Assembly: GCA_019509985.1 (NCBI GenBank)
Contig: JAEKLF010000053.1
Span: forward strand, 1 to 64,000
Length of the DNA: 64,000 nucleotides
Direction: 5' to 3'
DNA from: Burkholderiales bacterium
GTDB lineage: Bacteria; Pseudomonadota; Gammaproteobacteria; Burkholderiales; Burkholderiaceae_C
Shown here piece after piece: positions 1-9,639 of the stretch; positions within the stretch are counted from its first letter, which is position 1; each line of letters starts with the position of its first letter. Both the position numbers and the translations under genes were made by a program. The notes below the pieces were generated by a model, which had not been told where the DNA came from, did not search any database, and saw nothing but the letters and a program-made list of their open reading frames with translations.

Positions 1-192
1 CTGTCGGGCCTGCCCGCCTGGCTGCTGTGGCGCGGCTACTACCTGCTGCGCATGCCCACGCTAGGCCGCAAGACGCGCATCTGGGTCGAGTGGACCTGGG
101 GCCTGTTCTTCCCGCTGGACATCACGCATCTGCGCTTCACCCGCACGTCCGACGTCGACCGTGCCATCCAACCCCCCACCGTTTCCAAGTAA
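1..192 (+). CDS. Type II NADH dehydrogenase-like protein, C-terminal fragment
   Basis: Open from the first base of the window to a TAA stop, so only the last 63 residues are present. The fragment has a hydrophobic, Trp/Tyr-rich stretch (LPAWLLWRGYYLLRMP) followed by a basic patch and WTWGLFFPLDITHLRF. This resembles the membrane-associating C-terminal tail of FAD-dependent NADH:quinone oxidoreductases (Ndh), which pass electrons from NADH to quinone without pumping protons. The catalytic domain lies outside the window, so the call rests on the tail alone. The next gene starts 12 bases downstream, and its ribosome site (AAGGAG) overlaps this stop. Confidence 0.6.
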   Translation: MSGLPAWLLWRGYYLLRMPTLGRKTRIWVEWTWGLFFPLDITHLRFTRTSDVDRAIQPPTVSK

Positions 193-204
193 GGAGAACC
201 CATC

Positions 205-987
205 ATGTTCATCGGCAAGACCGCCCTCGTCACCGGCTCCACGTCCGGCATCGGCCTGGGCATCGCCCGCTCGCTGGCGGCCCAGGGCGCCAACGTCGTG
301 CTCAACGGTTTCGGCGACGCGCACGCCATCGAAAAACTGCGCCTGGAACTCGTCGAGCAGCACGACGTGCAGGTCCGCTACGACCCGGCCGACATGGGCC
401 AGGCCGAGCAGATCGAACGCATGATGGGCCGGGCCATCGCCGAGTTCGGCGCCATCGACCTGCTCGTCAACAACGCCGGCATCCAGCATGTGGCGCCGGT
501 CGACGAGTTCCCGGTCGACAAGTGGTACGCCATCCTGGCCATCAACCTGACGGCCGGCTTCCACACCACGCGCCTGGCCGTTCCGGCCATGAAGAAGAAG
601 GGCTGGGGCCGCATCGTCAACGTGGCCTCGGCGCACGCGCTGGTGGCCAGCAAATACAAGTCGGCCTACGTGGCGGCCAAGCATGGCGTGGCCGGCTTCA
701 CGAAGACGGTGGCGCTGGAGCTGGCCGAGGCTGGCATCACCGTCAACGCCGTCTGCCCGGGCTATGTGCTGACGCCGCTGGTCGAGCAGCAGATCCCCGA
801 CACCGCACGCGCCCGCGGCATCAGCGAGCAGGCCGTCATCCGCGACGTGCTGCTGGCCGCCCAGCCCACCAAGCAATTCGTCACCGTCGAACAGGTCGCC
901 GCCTTGACGTCCTTCCTGTGTTCCGACGATGCCGCCTCCATCACCGGCGCCGTGCTGCCCATCGAGGGCGGCTGGACGGCGCAGTGA
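205..987 (+). CDS. bdhA: D-3-hydroxybutyrate dehydrogenase (SDR family)
   Basis: A 260-residue classical short-chain dehydrogenase. It has the cofactor motif TGSTSGIG at residues 10-17, NNAG at 89-92 and the catalytic triad S142, Y155 and K159 (YxxxK). The motif YVLTPLVEQQIPDTARARGIS and the overall sequence match the 3-hydroxybutyrate dehydrogenase branch, which interconverts 3-hydroxybutyrate and acetoacetate with NAD in polyhydroxybutyrate turnover. An AAGGAG ribosome site lies about 8 bases before the ATG. The gene is followed by a secreted cupin and a patatin on the same strand, so a co-transcribed group is likely. Assignment within the SDR family is by overall similarity; the substrate is inferred. 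Confidence 0.88.
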   Translation: MFIGKTALVTGSTSGIGLGIARSLAAQGANVVLNGFGDAHAIEKLRLELVEQHDVQVRYDPADMGQAEQIERMMGRAIAEFGAIDLLVNNAGIQHVAPVDEFPVDKWYAILAINLTAGFHTTRLAVPAMKKKGWGRIVNVASAHALVASKYKSAYVAAKHGVAGFTKTVALELAEAGITVNAVCPGYVLTPLVEQQIPDTARARGISEQAVIRDVLLAAQPTKQFVTVEQVAALTSFLCSDDAASITGAVLPIEGGWTAQ

Positions 988-994
988 CCACCCC

Positions 995-1013
995 GGGCCC
1001 GAACACCGGGCCC
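995..1013 (+). other. Intercistronic hairpin after bdhA
   Basis: GGGCCCG and CGGGCCC form a perfect 7-bp stem with a 5-base loop, 8 bases after the bdhA stop and 24 bases before the next ATG. No run of T follows, so it is more likely a processing or stabilising hairpin, or a weak terminator, than a strong intrinsic terminator. Confidence 0.4.
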
Positions 1014-1037
1014 ATCCCCACCCCCAAGGAGCTAAAC

Positions 1038-1544
1038 ATGAAAACTACCACCATCCGCACCCGCACGTCCCGCTTCAGCCACCTCGTCGCGGCCGTGGCC
1101 GCCCTCGTCGCCAGCCTGGCCGGCAGCAACGCCCATGCCGGTGAATGCCCGGCCGACAAAGTCATGACCAATGCTCTGGCCGATGCCGCCACCGCTCCGG
1201 TCGGCGTGACCGACACGGAGCTGTCCTCCGTCGACCTGGCCAAGGAGAACGTGCACCTGGCGAACCGCCGCCTGCGCCTGCGCCACATGACGATCGCGCC
1301 CGGCGGTGTCGTGCCCTTCCACAGCCATGAGGACCGCCCCGCGCTGATCATGGTCAACAGCGGCGAGATCTACGAAAACTCCAGCAAGTGCGCCGTGCCC
1401 ATCCTGCACAAGGCCGGCGACATCTCGCGCGAGTTCCTCGGCACCAAGCACTGGTGGAAGAACAGCACCAGTGCACCGGTGGAGCTGACCATCGCCGACA
1501 TCGTCAACGACGGCAAGCCCGCCACGATGAAGGAACACATGTAA
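1038..1544 (+). CDS. Secreted cupin-domain protein
   Basis: 168 residues. The N-terminus is a signal peptide: a Lys/Arg-rich start, a hydrophobic stretch, and a likely cleavage after SNAHA near residue 34. The mature part holds a single cupin barrel with GGVVPFHSHEDRPALIMVNSG as motif 1, where the HxH and a following Glu/Asp are the expected metal ligands. The second motif is GDISREFLGTKHWWKN. An AAGGAG ribosome site lies 7 bases before the chosen ATG; an upstream extension would run through the preceding gene in another frame. The substrate is not known. Its place between bdhA and a patatin suggests a periplasmic role linked to the same pathway, but this is inference. Confidence 0.8.
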   Translation: MKTTTIRTRTSRFSHLVAAVAALVASLAGSNAHAGECPADKVMTNALADAATAPVGVTDTELSSVDLAKENVHLANRRLRLRHMTIAPGGVVPFHSHEDRPALIMVNSGEIYENSSKCAVPILHKAGDISREFLGTKHWWKNSTSAPVELTIADIVNDGKPATMKEHM

Positions 1545-1598
1545 GCCCGCGGCCCCGCCCGCCGACCGATCCACCGCCCACCCCAGCCGAGACCAGCC

Positions 1599-2726
1599 AT
1601 GCCCGCCAAGAAACCACACTCTCCCCCAACCGCAGCACGACCCCAGGTGGTGCTGGTGCTTCAAGGTGGCGGGGCCCTCGGCGCCTACCAGGTGGGCGTC
1701 TACGAGGCGCTGCACGAAGCCGGCATCGAGCCGGACTGGGTCATCGGCACGTCCATCGGCGCGATCAACGCCGCGTTGATCGCCGGCAACCCGCCCGAGC
1801 GGCGCATGGAGCGCCTGAACGACTTCTGGCGGCACGTCGAGCAGCAGAACCGCATGGCCGGCCCGCTGGACTGGCTGGGCATGGGCAACATGATGGCCAA
1901 CATGACGACGGTGATGCGCGGCATCCCGGCCTTCTTCGAGCCCAACCTGGCGGCCCTGCGCGGCAGCCAGGCCCAGCTGGGCGTGGACAAGGCGTCCTAC
2001 TACAGCACCGAGCCGCTGCGCGACACGCTGCGCGGCCTGGTGGACTTCGAGCAGCTGCAGCACGGCGGCATGCGGCTCACCGTCGGCGCTGTCAACGTGC
2101 GCAGCGGCCAGATGCGCTATTTCGACAGCCGCGAAGAGCGGGTCGGCCTGGAGCACATCATGGCCTCGGGTGCCTTGCCGCCGGCCTTCCCGGCCGTCGT
2201 CATCGACGGCGAGGCCTACTGGGACGGCGGCCTCTACTCCAACACGCCCATCGAGGCCGTGCTGGACGACAACCCGCGCCGCGACGCGCTGATCTTTGCG
2301 GTGAACGTCTGGCACCAGACGGCGGAGCGGCCGGAATCCATCTGGCAGGTCATGGGCCGGCAGAAGGACATCCAGTTCGCCAGCCGCGCCGACAGCCACA
2401 TCACGCGCCAGAAGCAGATCCACCGCCTGCGCCACGTCATCCGCGAACTGAGCCGCCTGCTGTCGCCCACGCAGCGGCAAGCGGCCAGGGAGCTGACCGC
2501 CTGGGGGTGCGGCACGACCATGCACGTGGCCCACCTGCTGGCACCGCGCATCGACGGCGAGGACCACACCAAGGACATCGACTTCTCGCCCGCCGGCGTC
2601 AAGGCGCGCCGCTCGGCCGGCCTGGTGGACGCCCGCCGCATGATCGAGCGGGCGCCGTGGCAGGCGCCGGTGGACCCGATCGAAGGGGTCATCGAGCATG
2701 TGCTGGACGAGGCGCTGGCCACATGA
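1599..2726 (+). CDS. Patatin-like phospholipase family protein
   Basis: A 375-residue patatin-type acyl hydrolase. The oxyanion loop GGGALGAY is at residues 23-30. The nucleophile elbow GTSIG has Ser52, and the DGG motif supplies Asp209; together these form the Ser/Asp dyad. No signal peptide is evident, so a cytoplasmic or peripheral membrane site is expected. The long C-terminal part after residue 230 matches the extension seen in proteobacterial patatins that often sit beside 3-hydroxybutyrate dehydrogenase genes. The stop overlaps the next ATG (ATGA). Activity on phospholipid or on polyhydroxybutyrate-associated lipid is plausible; the true substrate cannot be read from the sequence. Confidence 0.88.
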   Translation: MPAKKPHSPPTAARPQVVLVLQGGGALGAYQVGVYEALHEAGIEPDWVIGTSIGAINAALIAGNPPERRMERLNDFWRHVEQQNRMAGPLDWLGMGNMMANMTTVMRGIPAFFEPNLAALRGSQAQLGVDKASYYSTEPLRDTLRGLVDFEQLQHGGMRLTVGAVNVRSGQMRYFDSREERVGLEHIMASGALPPAFPAVVIDGEAYWDGGLYSNTPIEAVLDDNPRRDALIFAVNVWHQTAERPESIWQVMGRQKDIQFASRADSHITRQKQIHRLRHVIRELSRLLSPTQRQAARELTAWGCGTTMHVAHLLAPRIDGEDHTKDIDFSPAGVKARRSAGLVDARRMIERAPWQAPVDPIEGVIEHVLDEALAT

Positions 2727-3667
2727 CGCCCTGGGCGTTCATCGGCGCCGCCGCCTGCGCGCTGCTGATGGGCGCGGCCATCCAGCGCGGCGCGACCTGC
2801 ACGGTGGCCGCCGTCAGCGAGCTGATGGACCAGCGCAAGGCCGGTCGCCTGCGCAGCCTGCTGGAGGCCTCGCTGTGGGTGGCTGGCGGCCTGCTGCTGT
2901 TGCGCTGGCTGCCTCTGCCCCAGCCGGCCCTGCCCAAGCCCTTTGCGCTGACGGCGTGGACGCTGCTCGGCGCCGCGCTGCTGGGCCTGGGCGCCTTCGT
3001 CAACCAGGCCTGCGTGTTCGGCGCCATTGCACGGCTGGGCAATGGCGAGTGGGCCTATCTGGCGACGCCACTCGGCTTTTATCTCGGCTGCGCCAGCGTG
3101 GACGGCCTGTTTGCTGCCACAAGGCCGCAGCCTCTGCCGCCTGGTTCGCCCCTGTGGTTCGCGCCCGCCGCGCTGGGGTTGGTGTTCGTCGGCTTTGCCG
3201 CGTGGCGGGCCCTGGCCCTGGCCCGCTGGCGCCAGCCGTGGTGGACGCCGCACGTCGCCACGGTATCCATCGGCCTGGCCTTTCTCGCGCTGCTGCTGCT
3301 CGAAGGTGCCTGGGCCTACACCGACGCGCTGGCCGAGCTGGCGCACGGCATGACGATGCAGAGCGCCACGCGCCTGGGCCTGTTCGCCTGCCTGCTGGCC
3401 GGTGCGATGTTCGGTGGCTGGCGGGCCGGTCTGCTGAAGGCCCGCCGGCCAACGGCCAGCAGCGTGGCCCGCTGCCTGACCGGTGGCCTGCTGATGGGCT
3501 GGGGCAGCCTGCTGATCCCCGGCGGCAACGATGGCCTGATCCTGCTGGGCCTGCCGCTGCTGTGGCCTTACGCCTGGGTGGCCTTCGCGACGATGTGCGC
3601 GGTCATCGCCTTGGCCAAGTGGGCGACTCGGCCCGCCCTCAGGCCGGCAGCAAACCCCGGTCCTTGA
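2723..3667 (+). CDS. YeeE/YedE family integral membrane protein
   Basis: 314 residues, almost entirely hydrophobic, with about 8-10 predicted membrane segments. It has the family's small-residue and Cys features: RGATCTVAA near residue 24, NQACVFGAIARLGNGEW near residue 95 and LIPGGNDGLILLGLP near residue 265. YeeE/YedE proteins are linked to uptake of thiosulfate or other sulfur species. The ATG overlaps the patatin stop by 4 bases, so the two are translationally coupled. The 3' end overlaps the convergent peptidase gene by 29 bases. Substrate is unknown; a link to the lipid/hydroxybutyrate genes upstream is only positional. Confidence 0.8.
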   Translation: MTPWAFIGAAACALLMGAAIQRGATCTVAAVSELMDQRKAGRLRSLLEASLWVAGGLLLLRWLPLPQPALPKPFALTAWTLLGAALLGLGAFVNQACVFGAIARLGNGEWAYLATPLGFYLGCASVDGLFAATRPQPLPPGSPLWFAPAALGLVFVGFAAWRALALARWRQPWWTPHVATVSIGLAFLALLLLEGAWAYTDALAELAHGMTMQSATRLGLFACLLAGAMFGGWRAGLLKARRPTASSVARCLTGGLLMGWGSLLIPGGNDGLILLGLPLLWPYAWVAFATMCAVIALAKWATRPALRPAANPGP

Positions 3668-5690
3668 GCATGGGCTCGACGACCGGGTCACGGCCACGGA
3701 AGGCGCGGAAGGCCGCGCCTGGCTCGACGCTGTTGCCGGCCGAGTAGATGCACTCGCGCAGCCGCGCGGCCACGCCGGCGTCGAACACGTTGCCGGCCTC
3801 GACGAAGGCGTCGAAGGCGTCGCAGTCCAGCACCTCGGCCCACAGGTAGACGTAGTAGCCCGCCGCGTAGCCGGCGCTGCTGAACAGGTGCTGGAAGTGG
3901 GTCAGCCGGTGGTTGATGCCGACCTCGGCGGGCAGCTGCCACCGGGCCAGCGTGTCACGCTCGAAGGCCACGACGTCGGCCGGCGCCGCCGGCAGCGCGT
4001 GCGCCGCCATGTCGACGAGGGCGCTGGCCGTGTAACGCAGCGTCTCGTAGCCCTGGCCGAACTGGCGCGCGGCCTGCAGCTTGGCGAGCAGTGCGTCGGG
4101 CAAAGGCTCGTCGGTCTGCCAGTGGCGGGCGAAGGTCTTCAACACTTCGGGCTCGGCCATCCAATGCTCGTACAGCTGTGACGGCAGCTCGACGAAATCA
4201 CGCAGCACCTGGGTGCCGGCCAGGCGCTCGTGCTCGACGCTGCTCAGCAGCCCGTGCAGGCCGTGGCCGAACTCGTGGAAGAGCGTGCGCACGTCGTCGA
4301 AGCTCAGCAACGTCGGCTCGCCGGCGGCGCCACGGGCGAAGTTGTTGTTGTTCAGGATCACAGGCGTCGTGCCCAGCGCGCGGCTCTGGTTGCGCAGCGC
4401 GTTCATCCACGCCCCGCTGCGCTTGGTGGGCCGCGCGAAGTTGTCCTGCAGGAACAGGCCGCGCAGGCTGCCGTCGGCGTTGAAGACCTCGTAGGCACGC
4501 ATGTCGGCGTGGTAGCCGGCGATGTCGGGCCTGGCCTTGAACTGCAGGCCGAACAGACGCGCTGCGCAATCGAACATCGCCGCCACCATGCGATCCAGCG
4601 AGAAGTAGGGCTTGACCTCGGCCTCGTCGAGCTCGAAGCGGGCGCGCTTGGCCCGCTCCGCGTAGAAGCGCCAGTCCCAGGCTTCGAGTTCATGCGTGGC
4701 GCCGGCCGCGGCCATCGCGCCTCGCACGGCTTCGCACTCGCGCGCCTGGGCAGCGATGGCGGGGTGCCAGACGCGCTCCAGCAGCCCCATGACGGCGCCC
4801 TGGCTGCGCGCCATCGTGTCTTCCAGCGCGTAGTCGGCATAGCAGCCATGACCGTGCAGACGGGCCTGCTCGGCGCGCAGCTCCAGGATCTCGCGGCAGA
4901 TCTCGCGGTTGTCGGTTTCGCCGCCATCTTCTCCATGGCCGTCGCCGCGGCCGACCCAGGCCCGCCAGGCCTGCTCGCGCAGGTCGCGCCGGGCGCTGAA
5001 GCTCAGGAAGGGCACGATCAGCGAGCGCGACAGCGTGATGACATGCACGCCCTCCGCCAACCCGCGGTCGATGGCGGCCTGGCGGGCCGCCGCGCGCACG
5101 AAACCGGGCAGGCCTGCGAGTTGGGCCTCGGTCGTCAGTTGCAGCTGATAGCTGCTCTCAGCGCCCAGCACGTTCTGGGCGAAGCGGGTGTTGAGCTCGG
5201 CCAGCCGCGCCATCACCGCGGCATAGCGAGCCTTGGCCTCGGGCGCAAGACGGGCGCCGGCGCGCAGGAAGTCCAGGTGCACGCGCTCCAGCAGGCGACG
5301 CTGTTCGGCGCTCAGGCCCAGTTGCTCGCGCTGCTCGAACAGCGCCTCGACGCGCGCAAACAGGCCGGCGTGCATGTAGACGGCGCTGTTATGCGCGGCC
5401 AGCGGCGCGGCGAGCGCGCGCTGCACGGCCTGCAGTTCAGCTGAGGTGGCCGACGCGGCCAGCGTGTAGAACAGATGCTCCAGCCGGGTCAACGGCCGGC
5501 CGCTGGCGTCGAAGGCGGCGACGGTGTTGGCAAAGCTGGGCGCCTCGGCCTGCGCCGCGATCGCGTCGATCTCGGCGCGGTGTGCGGCCAGAGCGGCGTC
5601 GAAGGCGGGTTGGAAATGCGCCGGGCTGATGTCGGCGAAGGTGGGCAGGCCGTGTGGGCCGGCCCAGTCCTGCAGCAGCGGGTTGCTCAT
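3639..5690 (-). CDS. M3 family metallopeptidase (Dcp/oligopeptidase A type)
   Basis: A 683-residue cytosolic zinc peptidase. The zinc site HEFGH is at residues 472-476 inside FHEFGHGLHGLL, and the third ligand is expected in FVELPSQLYEHW about 25 residues later. The N-terminus (NPLLQDWAGPHGLPTFADI) and the C-terminal GYAAGYYVYLWAEVL and AFRGRDPVVEPML are typical of peptidyl-dipeptidase Dcp and oligopeptidase A, which degrade short peptides, including cleaved signal peptides. Length is as expected. There is no signal peptide. It is transcribed towards, and overlaps, the YeeE-type gene. Dcp and PrlC cannot be separated safely here. Confidence 0.9.
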   Translation of the reverse strand: MSNPLLQDWAGPHGLPTFADISPAHFQPAFDAALAAHRAEIDAIAAQAEAPSFANTVAAFDASGRPLTRLEHLFYTLAASATSAELQAVQRALAAPLAAHNSAVYMHAGLFARVEALFEQREQLGLSAEQRRLLERVHLDFLRAGARLAPEAKARYAAVMARLAELNTRFAQNVLGAESSYQLQLTTEAQLAGLPGFVRAAARQAAIDRGLAEGVHVITLSRSLIVPFLSFSARRDLREQAWRAWVGRGDGHGEDGGETDNREICREILELRAEQARLHGHGCYADYALEDTMARSQGAVMGLLERVWHPAIAAQARECEAVRGAMAAAGATHELEAWDWRFYAERAKRARFELDEAEVKPYFSLDRMVAAMFDCAARLFGLQFKARPDIAGYHADMRAYEVFNADGSLRGLFLQDNFARPTKRSGAWMNALRNQSRALGTTPVILNNNNFARGAAGEPTLLSFDDVRTLFHEFGHGLHGLLSSVEHERLAGTQVLRDFVELPSQLYEHWMAEPEVLKTFARHWQTDEPLPDALLAKLQAARQFGQGYETLRYTASALVDMAAHALPAAPADVVAFERDTLARWQLPAEVGINHRLTHFQHLFSSAGYAAGYYVYLWAEVLDCDAFDAFVEAGNVFDAGVAARLRECIYSAGNSVEPGAAFRAFRGRDPVVEPMLKDRGLLPA

Positions 5691-5703
5691 GCGGAGAGTC
5701 CTG

Positions 5704-5741
5704 GAAAAACAAAAAGGGCCGCGTCCTGGCGGAGGCGGCCC
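5704..5741 (-). terminator. Intrinsic terminator after the coiled-coil protein gene
   Basis: Read on the minus strand, GGGCCGC pairs with GCGGCCC (5735-5741 with 5716-5722) and is followed by TTTTTG and TTTTT. It lies just after the stop of the exported coiled-coil gene and just before the start of the M3 peptidase gene. It therefore separates the two transcripts, unless read-through supplies the peptidase. Confidence 0.75.
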
Positions 5742-5770
5742 ATCTGCGGGCGGTCAGCCGCCGGCGTGGA

Positions 5771-6433
5771 TCACTTGGCGGCGGCCGCCTTTTCCTTGCG
5801 GATGGCCTTCTCGTCGTTCTCGTCGTAGGCCTTGTTCTGGCACTGGGCCTTCCACTTGTCGTTGGCGTCGAAGTGGGCTTCCGTGCGCGCTTCGATGGCC
5901 TTGAACTGCGCGTCCAGTGCGTCGACCTTGTCGCTGAAGGCCTTGCGCTTCACGTTCTGCTCCGCGTCCGCCGCCTTCACGGCGTCGATCATCGTGCCGA
6001 AGGCCGTCGTGCGCGCCGTGTAGGCCTCGTTGCGGGCCTTCAGCTCCGCCTTCTCCAGCTTGGGTGCTTCGGCCGTCAGCGTCTCGTGCGCCTTCAGGAT
6101 GGCTTCCTTCTCGGCCTTCACGTCGGTGACCTGCTTGGCCAGCGCGGCCTCACCGGTCTCGAGTTCGGCCTTCTCGGCCTTGAGCTTGTCGGCGTTGGCC
6201 TTGTAGGCCGCCTGATCCGCCTTGATGGCCTCGGCTTCCTTGCTGTTGGCGTCCTGCTGGTTGATGCAGTCGCGCAGTTCCTCGCGCGACATCAGCTTGG
6301 CCTTGGGCTTTTCCACGACCGGATTGCTGACCTTGTTGTTTTTCGGGTCGACCTTGGCCTTGGTGTTGTTCGTGATCTGCGCCTGGGCGGAGACGGCAAT
6401 GATCAGAGCCAGCGAGAGAAGGATGCGTTTCAT
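5771..6433 (-). CDS. Exported coiled-coil protein of unknown function
   Basis: 220 residues from the ATG of MKRILLSLALIIAVSAQAQ, a clear signal peptide with cleavage after about residue 18. An earlier in-frame start exists but would add a charged leader before the signal. The mature protein is rich in Ala, Lys and Glu, with long heptad-like stretches from about residue 60 to 190, so an extended periplasmic coiled coil is likely. Two Cys remain (DCINQQ and AQCQNK), which could form a disulfide between the ends. I do not recognise a family. It stands alone and is followed by its own terminator. Confidence 0.75.
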   Translation of the reverse strand: MKRILLSLALIIAVSAQAQITNNTKAKVDPKNNKVSNPVVEKPKAKLMSREELRDCINQQDANSKEAEAIKADQAAYKANADKLKAEKAELETGEAALAKQVTDVKAEKEAILKAHETLTAEAPKLEKAELKARNEAYTARTTAFGTMIDAVKAADAEQNVKRKAFSDKVDALDAQFKAIEARTEAHFDANDKWKAQCQNKAYDENDEKAIRKEKAAAAK

Positions 6434-6535
6434 GGCGAGGGCGCAACGCAGGGTTGCGAAGGTTCGGAACGGGAGCCGGAATGATGCCACGAGGCTTCAC
6501 CGCGATAATCATGGGCTTCTCTTGGTTACCACCTC

Positions 6536-7096
6536 ATGGCGCTCAAAGCCACCATCCACAAAGCTCAGCTGCAAATCGCCGACATGGACCGCCACGTCTA
6601 CGGCGACCATGCCCTCACCATCGCCCGCCACCCGAGCGAGACCGACGAGCGCATGATGATCCGCGTGCTGGCCTATGCGCTGAACGTGCCGGCCGACGAT
6701 CTCAACGGCCGGCTCGAATTCACCAAGGGCCTGTCCGACGTCGACGACCCTGACATCTGGCGCCTGGACCTGACGGGCGAGGTGCAGCACTGGATCGACC
6801 TCGGCCAGCCCGATGAGCGCCGGCTGATGAAGGCCCATGGCCGCGCCCGTCGCGTCAGCGTCTACAGCTACGCGTCGAGCACGCCGGTGTGGTGGTCGGG
6901 CATCGAGACCAAGCTGACGCGCGCGCCGCGCCTGGCCGTCTGGCAGGTCCCGGCCGAGCAGTCGCAGGCGCTGGCGGCACTGGCCGAGCGCAGCATGCAG
7001 CTGCAGATCAGCATCCAGGACGGCAGCATCTACGTGTCGACCGCGAACACGTCGGTCGAGATCCATCCCGTTGCTTTGAAAGTGGCCTCGGAATGA
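6536..7096 (+). CDS. YaeQ family protein
   Basis: 186 residues, matching YaeQ from the first residues (ALKATIHKAQLQIADMDRHVY) to the end, and at the usual length. Members have a PD-(D/E)xK nuclease-like fold; here the candidate acidic and Lys positions are in DIWRLDLTGEVQHWIDLGQPD and the following basic stretch. The cellular role is poorly defined; a link to transcription elongation has been proposed for the enterobacterial protein. The stop overlaps the start of the next small GNAT gene (ATGA), so the two are coupled. Confidence 0.9.
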   Translation: MALKATIHKAQLQIADMDRHVYGDHALTIARHPSETDERMMIRVLAYALNVPADDLNGRLEFTKGLSDVDDPDIWRLDLTGEVQHWIDLGQPDERRLMKAHGRARRVSVYSYASSTPVWWSGIETKLTRAPRLAVWQVPAEQSQALAALAERSMQLQISIQDGSIYVSTANTSVEIHPVALKVASE

Positions 7097-7359
7097 CACC
7101 CCAGCACGAACCCCAGAACCAACGCTTCACGCTCGCGACGACGCCCACCAGCGTGCTTGACTACGACCTGAGCGGCGGCCGTGTCGTCTTCACGCACACC
7201 GGCGTGCCGCCGGCCTACCGCGGCCAGGGCCTGGCGGCCCAGCTCGTCGAGGCCGGCCTGCAATGGGCCCGCGAGCAGGGCCTGAAGGTCGTGCCGGCGT
7301 GCAGCTACGTCCACGTCTACATCCAGCGCCACCCCGAGTGGCAGAACCTCGTCGCCTAA
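7093..7359 (+). CDS. Small GNAT-type N-acetyltransferase (YjdJ-like)
   Basis: 88 residues. This is the minimal acetyltransferase fold of the Gtn10/YjdJ group. The acetyl-CoA loop is seen in VPPAYRGQGLAAQLVEAGLQWAR (R/Q-x-x-G-x-G/A), followed by KVVPACSYVHVYIQRHPEW, the family's signature C-terminal Cys and Tyr stretch. It is too short for a full GNAT enzyme, but this is normal for the group. The start overlaps the yaeQ stop and the end is 9 bases before argG. Substrate unknown. Confidence 0.85.
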   Translation: MTPQHEPQNQRFTLATTPTSVLDYDLSGGRVVFTHTGVPPAYRGQGLAAQLVEAGLQWAREQGLKVVPACSYVHVYIQRHPEWQNLVA

Positions 7360-8685
<1,326 letters not shown>

Positions 8686-8694
8686 AGCCCTTGC

Positions 8695-8732
8695 GGGACA
8701 GACCGATCAAGCGCAGCGAGTAGCTCTGTCCC
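8695..8732. repeat. Inverted repeat between argG and the DNA ligase gene
   Basis: GGGACAGA (8695-8702) and TCTGTCCC (8725-8732) are perfect inverted 8-mers separated by 22 bases in the 54-base gap between two convergent genes. No T tract follows either arm, so a simple terminator is doubtful. It could be a bidirectional weak terminator or a fragment of a dispersed element. Confidence 0.4.
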
Positions 8733-8739
8733 CAACTGA

Positions 8740-9567
8740 CTAAAACGTCTCCGCCACGCGCAGGAAGCTCGCAAAGCGCGGCTTGCCTGACGGCGTCACG
8801 TCGCGGTAGCGGTAGGTGACCGTCGCGCCTACCGGCGGCGGGTTGCGCCGCTGGGCGTCGCTGAAGCCGGTGCCGAGTTTGAAGCGCACCCCCTCGGGCG
8901 TCTTGAGCTCCAGCGCGCCAAGTTGGCCGGCCAGCCGCCCTTTGCCCGGCTCATGGCCGACGACAACGGCTTCCGCGTCCGCCTGTGGCTTGAGCTTGAG
9001 CAGCAGGTCGCTGCGACCAGACGCCACGGGCGCGTCGGCGCGGTGCAGCATCAGGCCTTCACCGCCGGCGTCGACCACCTGCTTGAGCTTCGCCCACAGC
9101 TCGGCGTTCGACTTGAAGCGCTGCTGCTCGACCGGCACGACGAAGTCGCTCGCCAGCGCCTTGAGCCTGTCGGCCCGCTGCTCGAACGGGCCCTCGCCTG
9201 CCGGCAGCTCGAAAACGCGGTAGCTGATCCGGCGCCATTCCGTGTCGACCGGCTCGGTCCGCCTCACGGCGCCAGACAGCTCGTCAAAGCGCCGCCGACC
9301 CATCCACAGCTCGCCGTCCAACGGGGTCTTGGGCAATGCCGCCAGGAACCAGCCCGGCGCCGTCACCGCGCGACCACTGCGGAACCGCAGCGCCTGGCCG
9401 TCCCACAGCGCCCGCACACCGTCCAGCTTCTCGCTGACCAGGTAGGGCACCGGGTCGACGCCCGCCGGCGCGTTCTTCGCCAGCAACGGCTCCAGCGCCA
9501 GCGCCGGCGCTCCCAGGCCGCCCAGCCAGGCCAGCAGCATCCGCCGGCTCAGTGTCTTTCCGCTCAT
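8740..9567 (-). CDS. Minimal ATP-dependent DNA ligase with export signal (LigE type)
   Basis: 275 residues: a nucleotidyltransferase plus OB-fold ligase without extra domains. The adenylation Lys is K47 in motif I (SEKLDGVR). Motif III (LDGELWMG), motif IV (GEGLMLH) and motif V (LLKLKPQ) follow in order. The N-terminus LSRRMLLAWLGGLGAPALA is a signal peptide with a twin Arg that could suit the Tat route, so the enzyme is probably periplasmic, as reported for LigE proteins. The second ATG is chosen because AGGAGG lies 6 bases before it but directly abuts the first. Ligation of incoming or extracellular DNA is possible; the replicative ligase would be elsewhere. Confidence 0.87.
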   Translation of the reverse strand: MSGKTLSRRMLLAWLGGLGAPALALEPLLAKNAPAGVDPVPYLVSEKLDGVRALWDGQALRFRSGRAVTAPGWFLAALPKTPLDGELWMGRRRFDELSGAVRRTEPVDTEWRRISYRVFELPAGEGPFEQRADRLKALASDFVVPVEQQRFKSNAELWAKLKQVVDAGGEGLMLHRADAPVASGRSDLLLKLKPQADAEAVVVGHEPGKGRLAGQLGALELKTPEGVRFKLGTGFSDAQRRNPPPVGATVTYRYRDVTPSGKPRFASFLRVAETF

Positions 9568-9639
9568 CGCCATCCTCCTCTTGGACTGGAGGCGGCATGA
9601 TGGATCCGGCCTGCCGCCCGCGGACGGCAGGATTCACGT

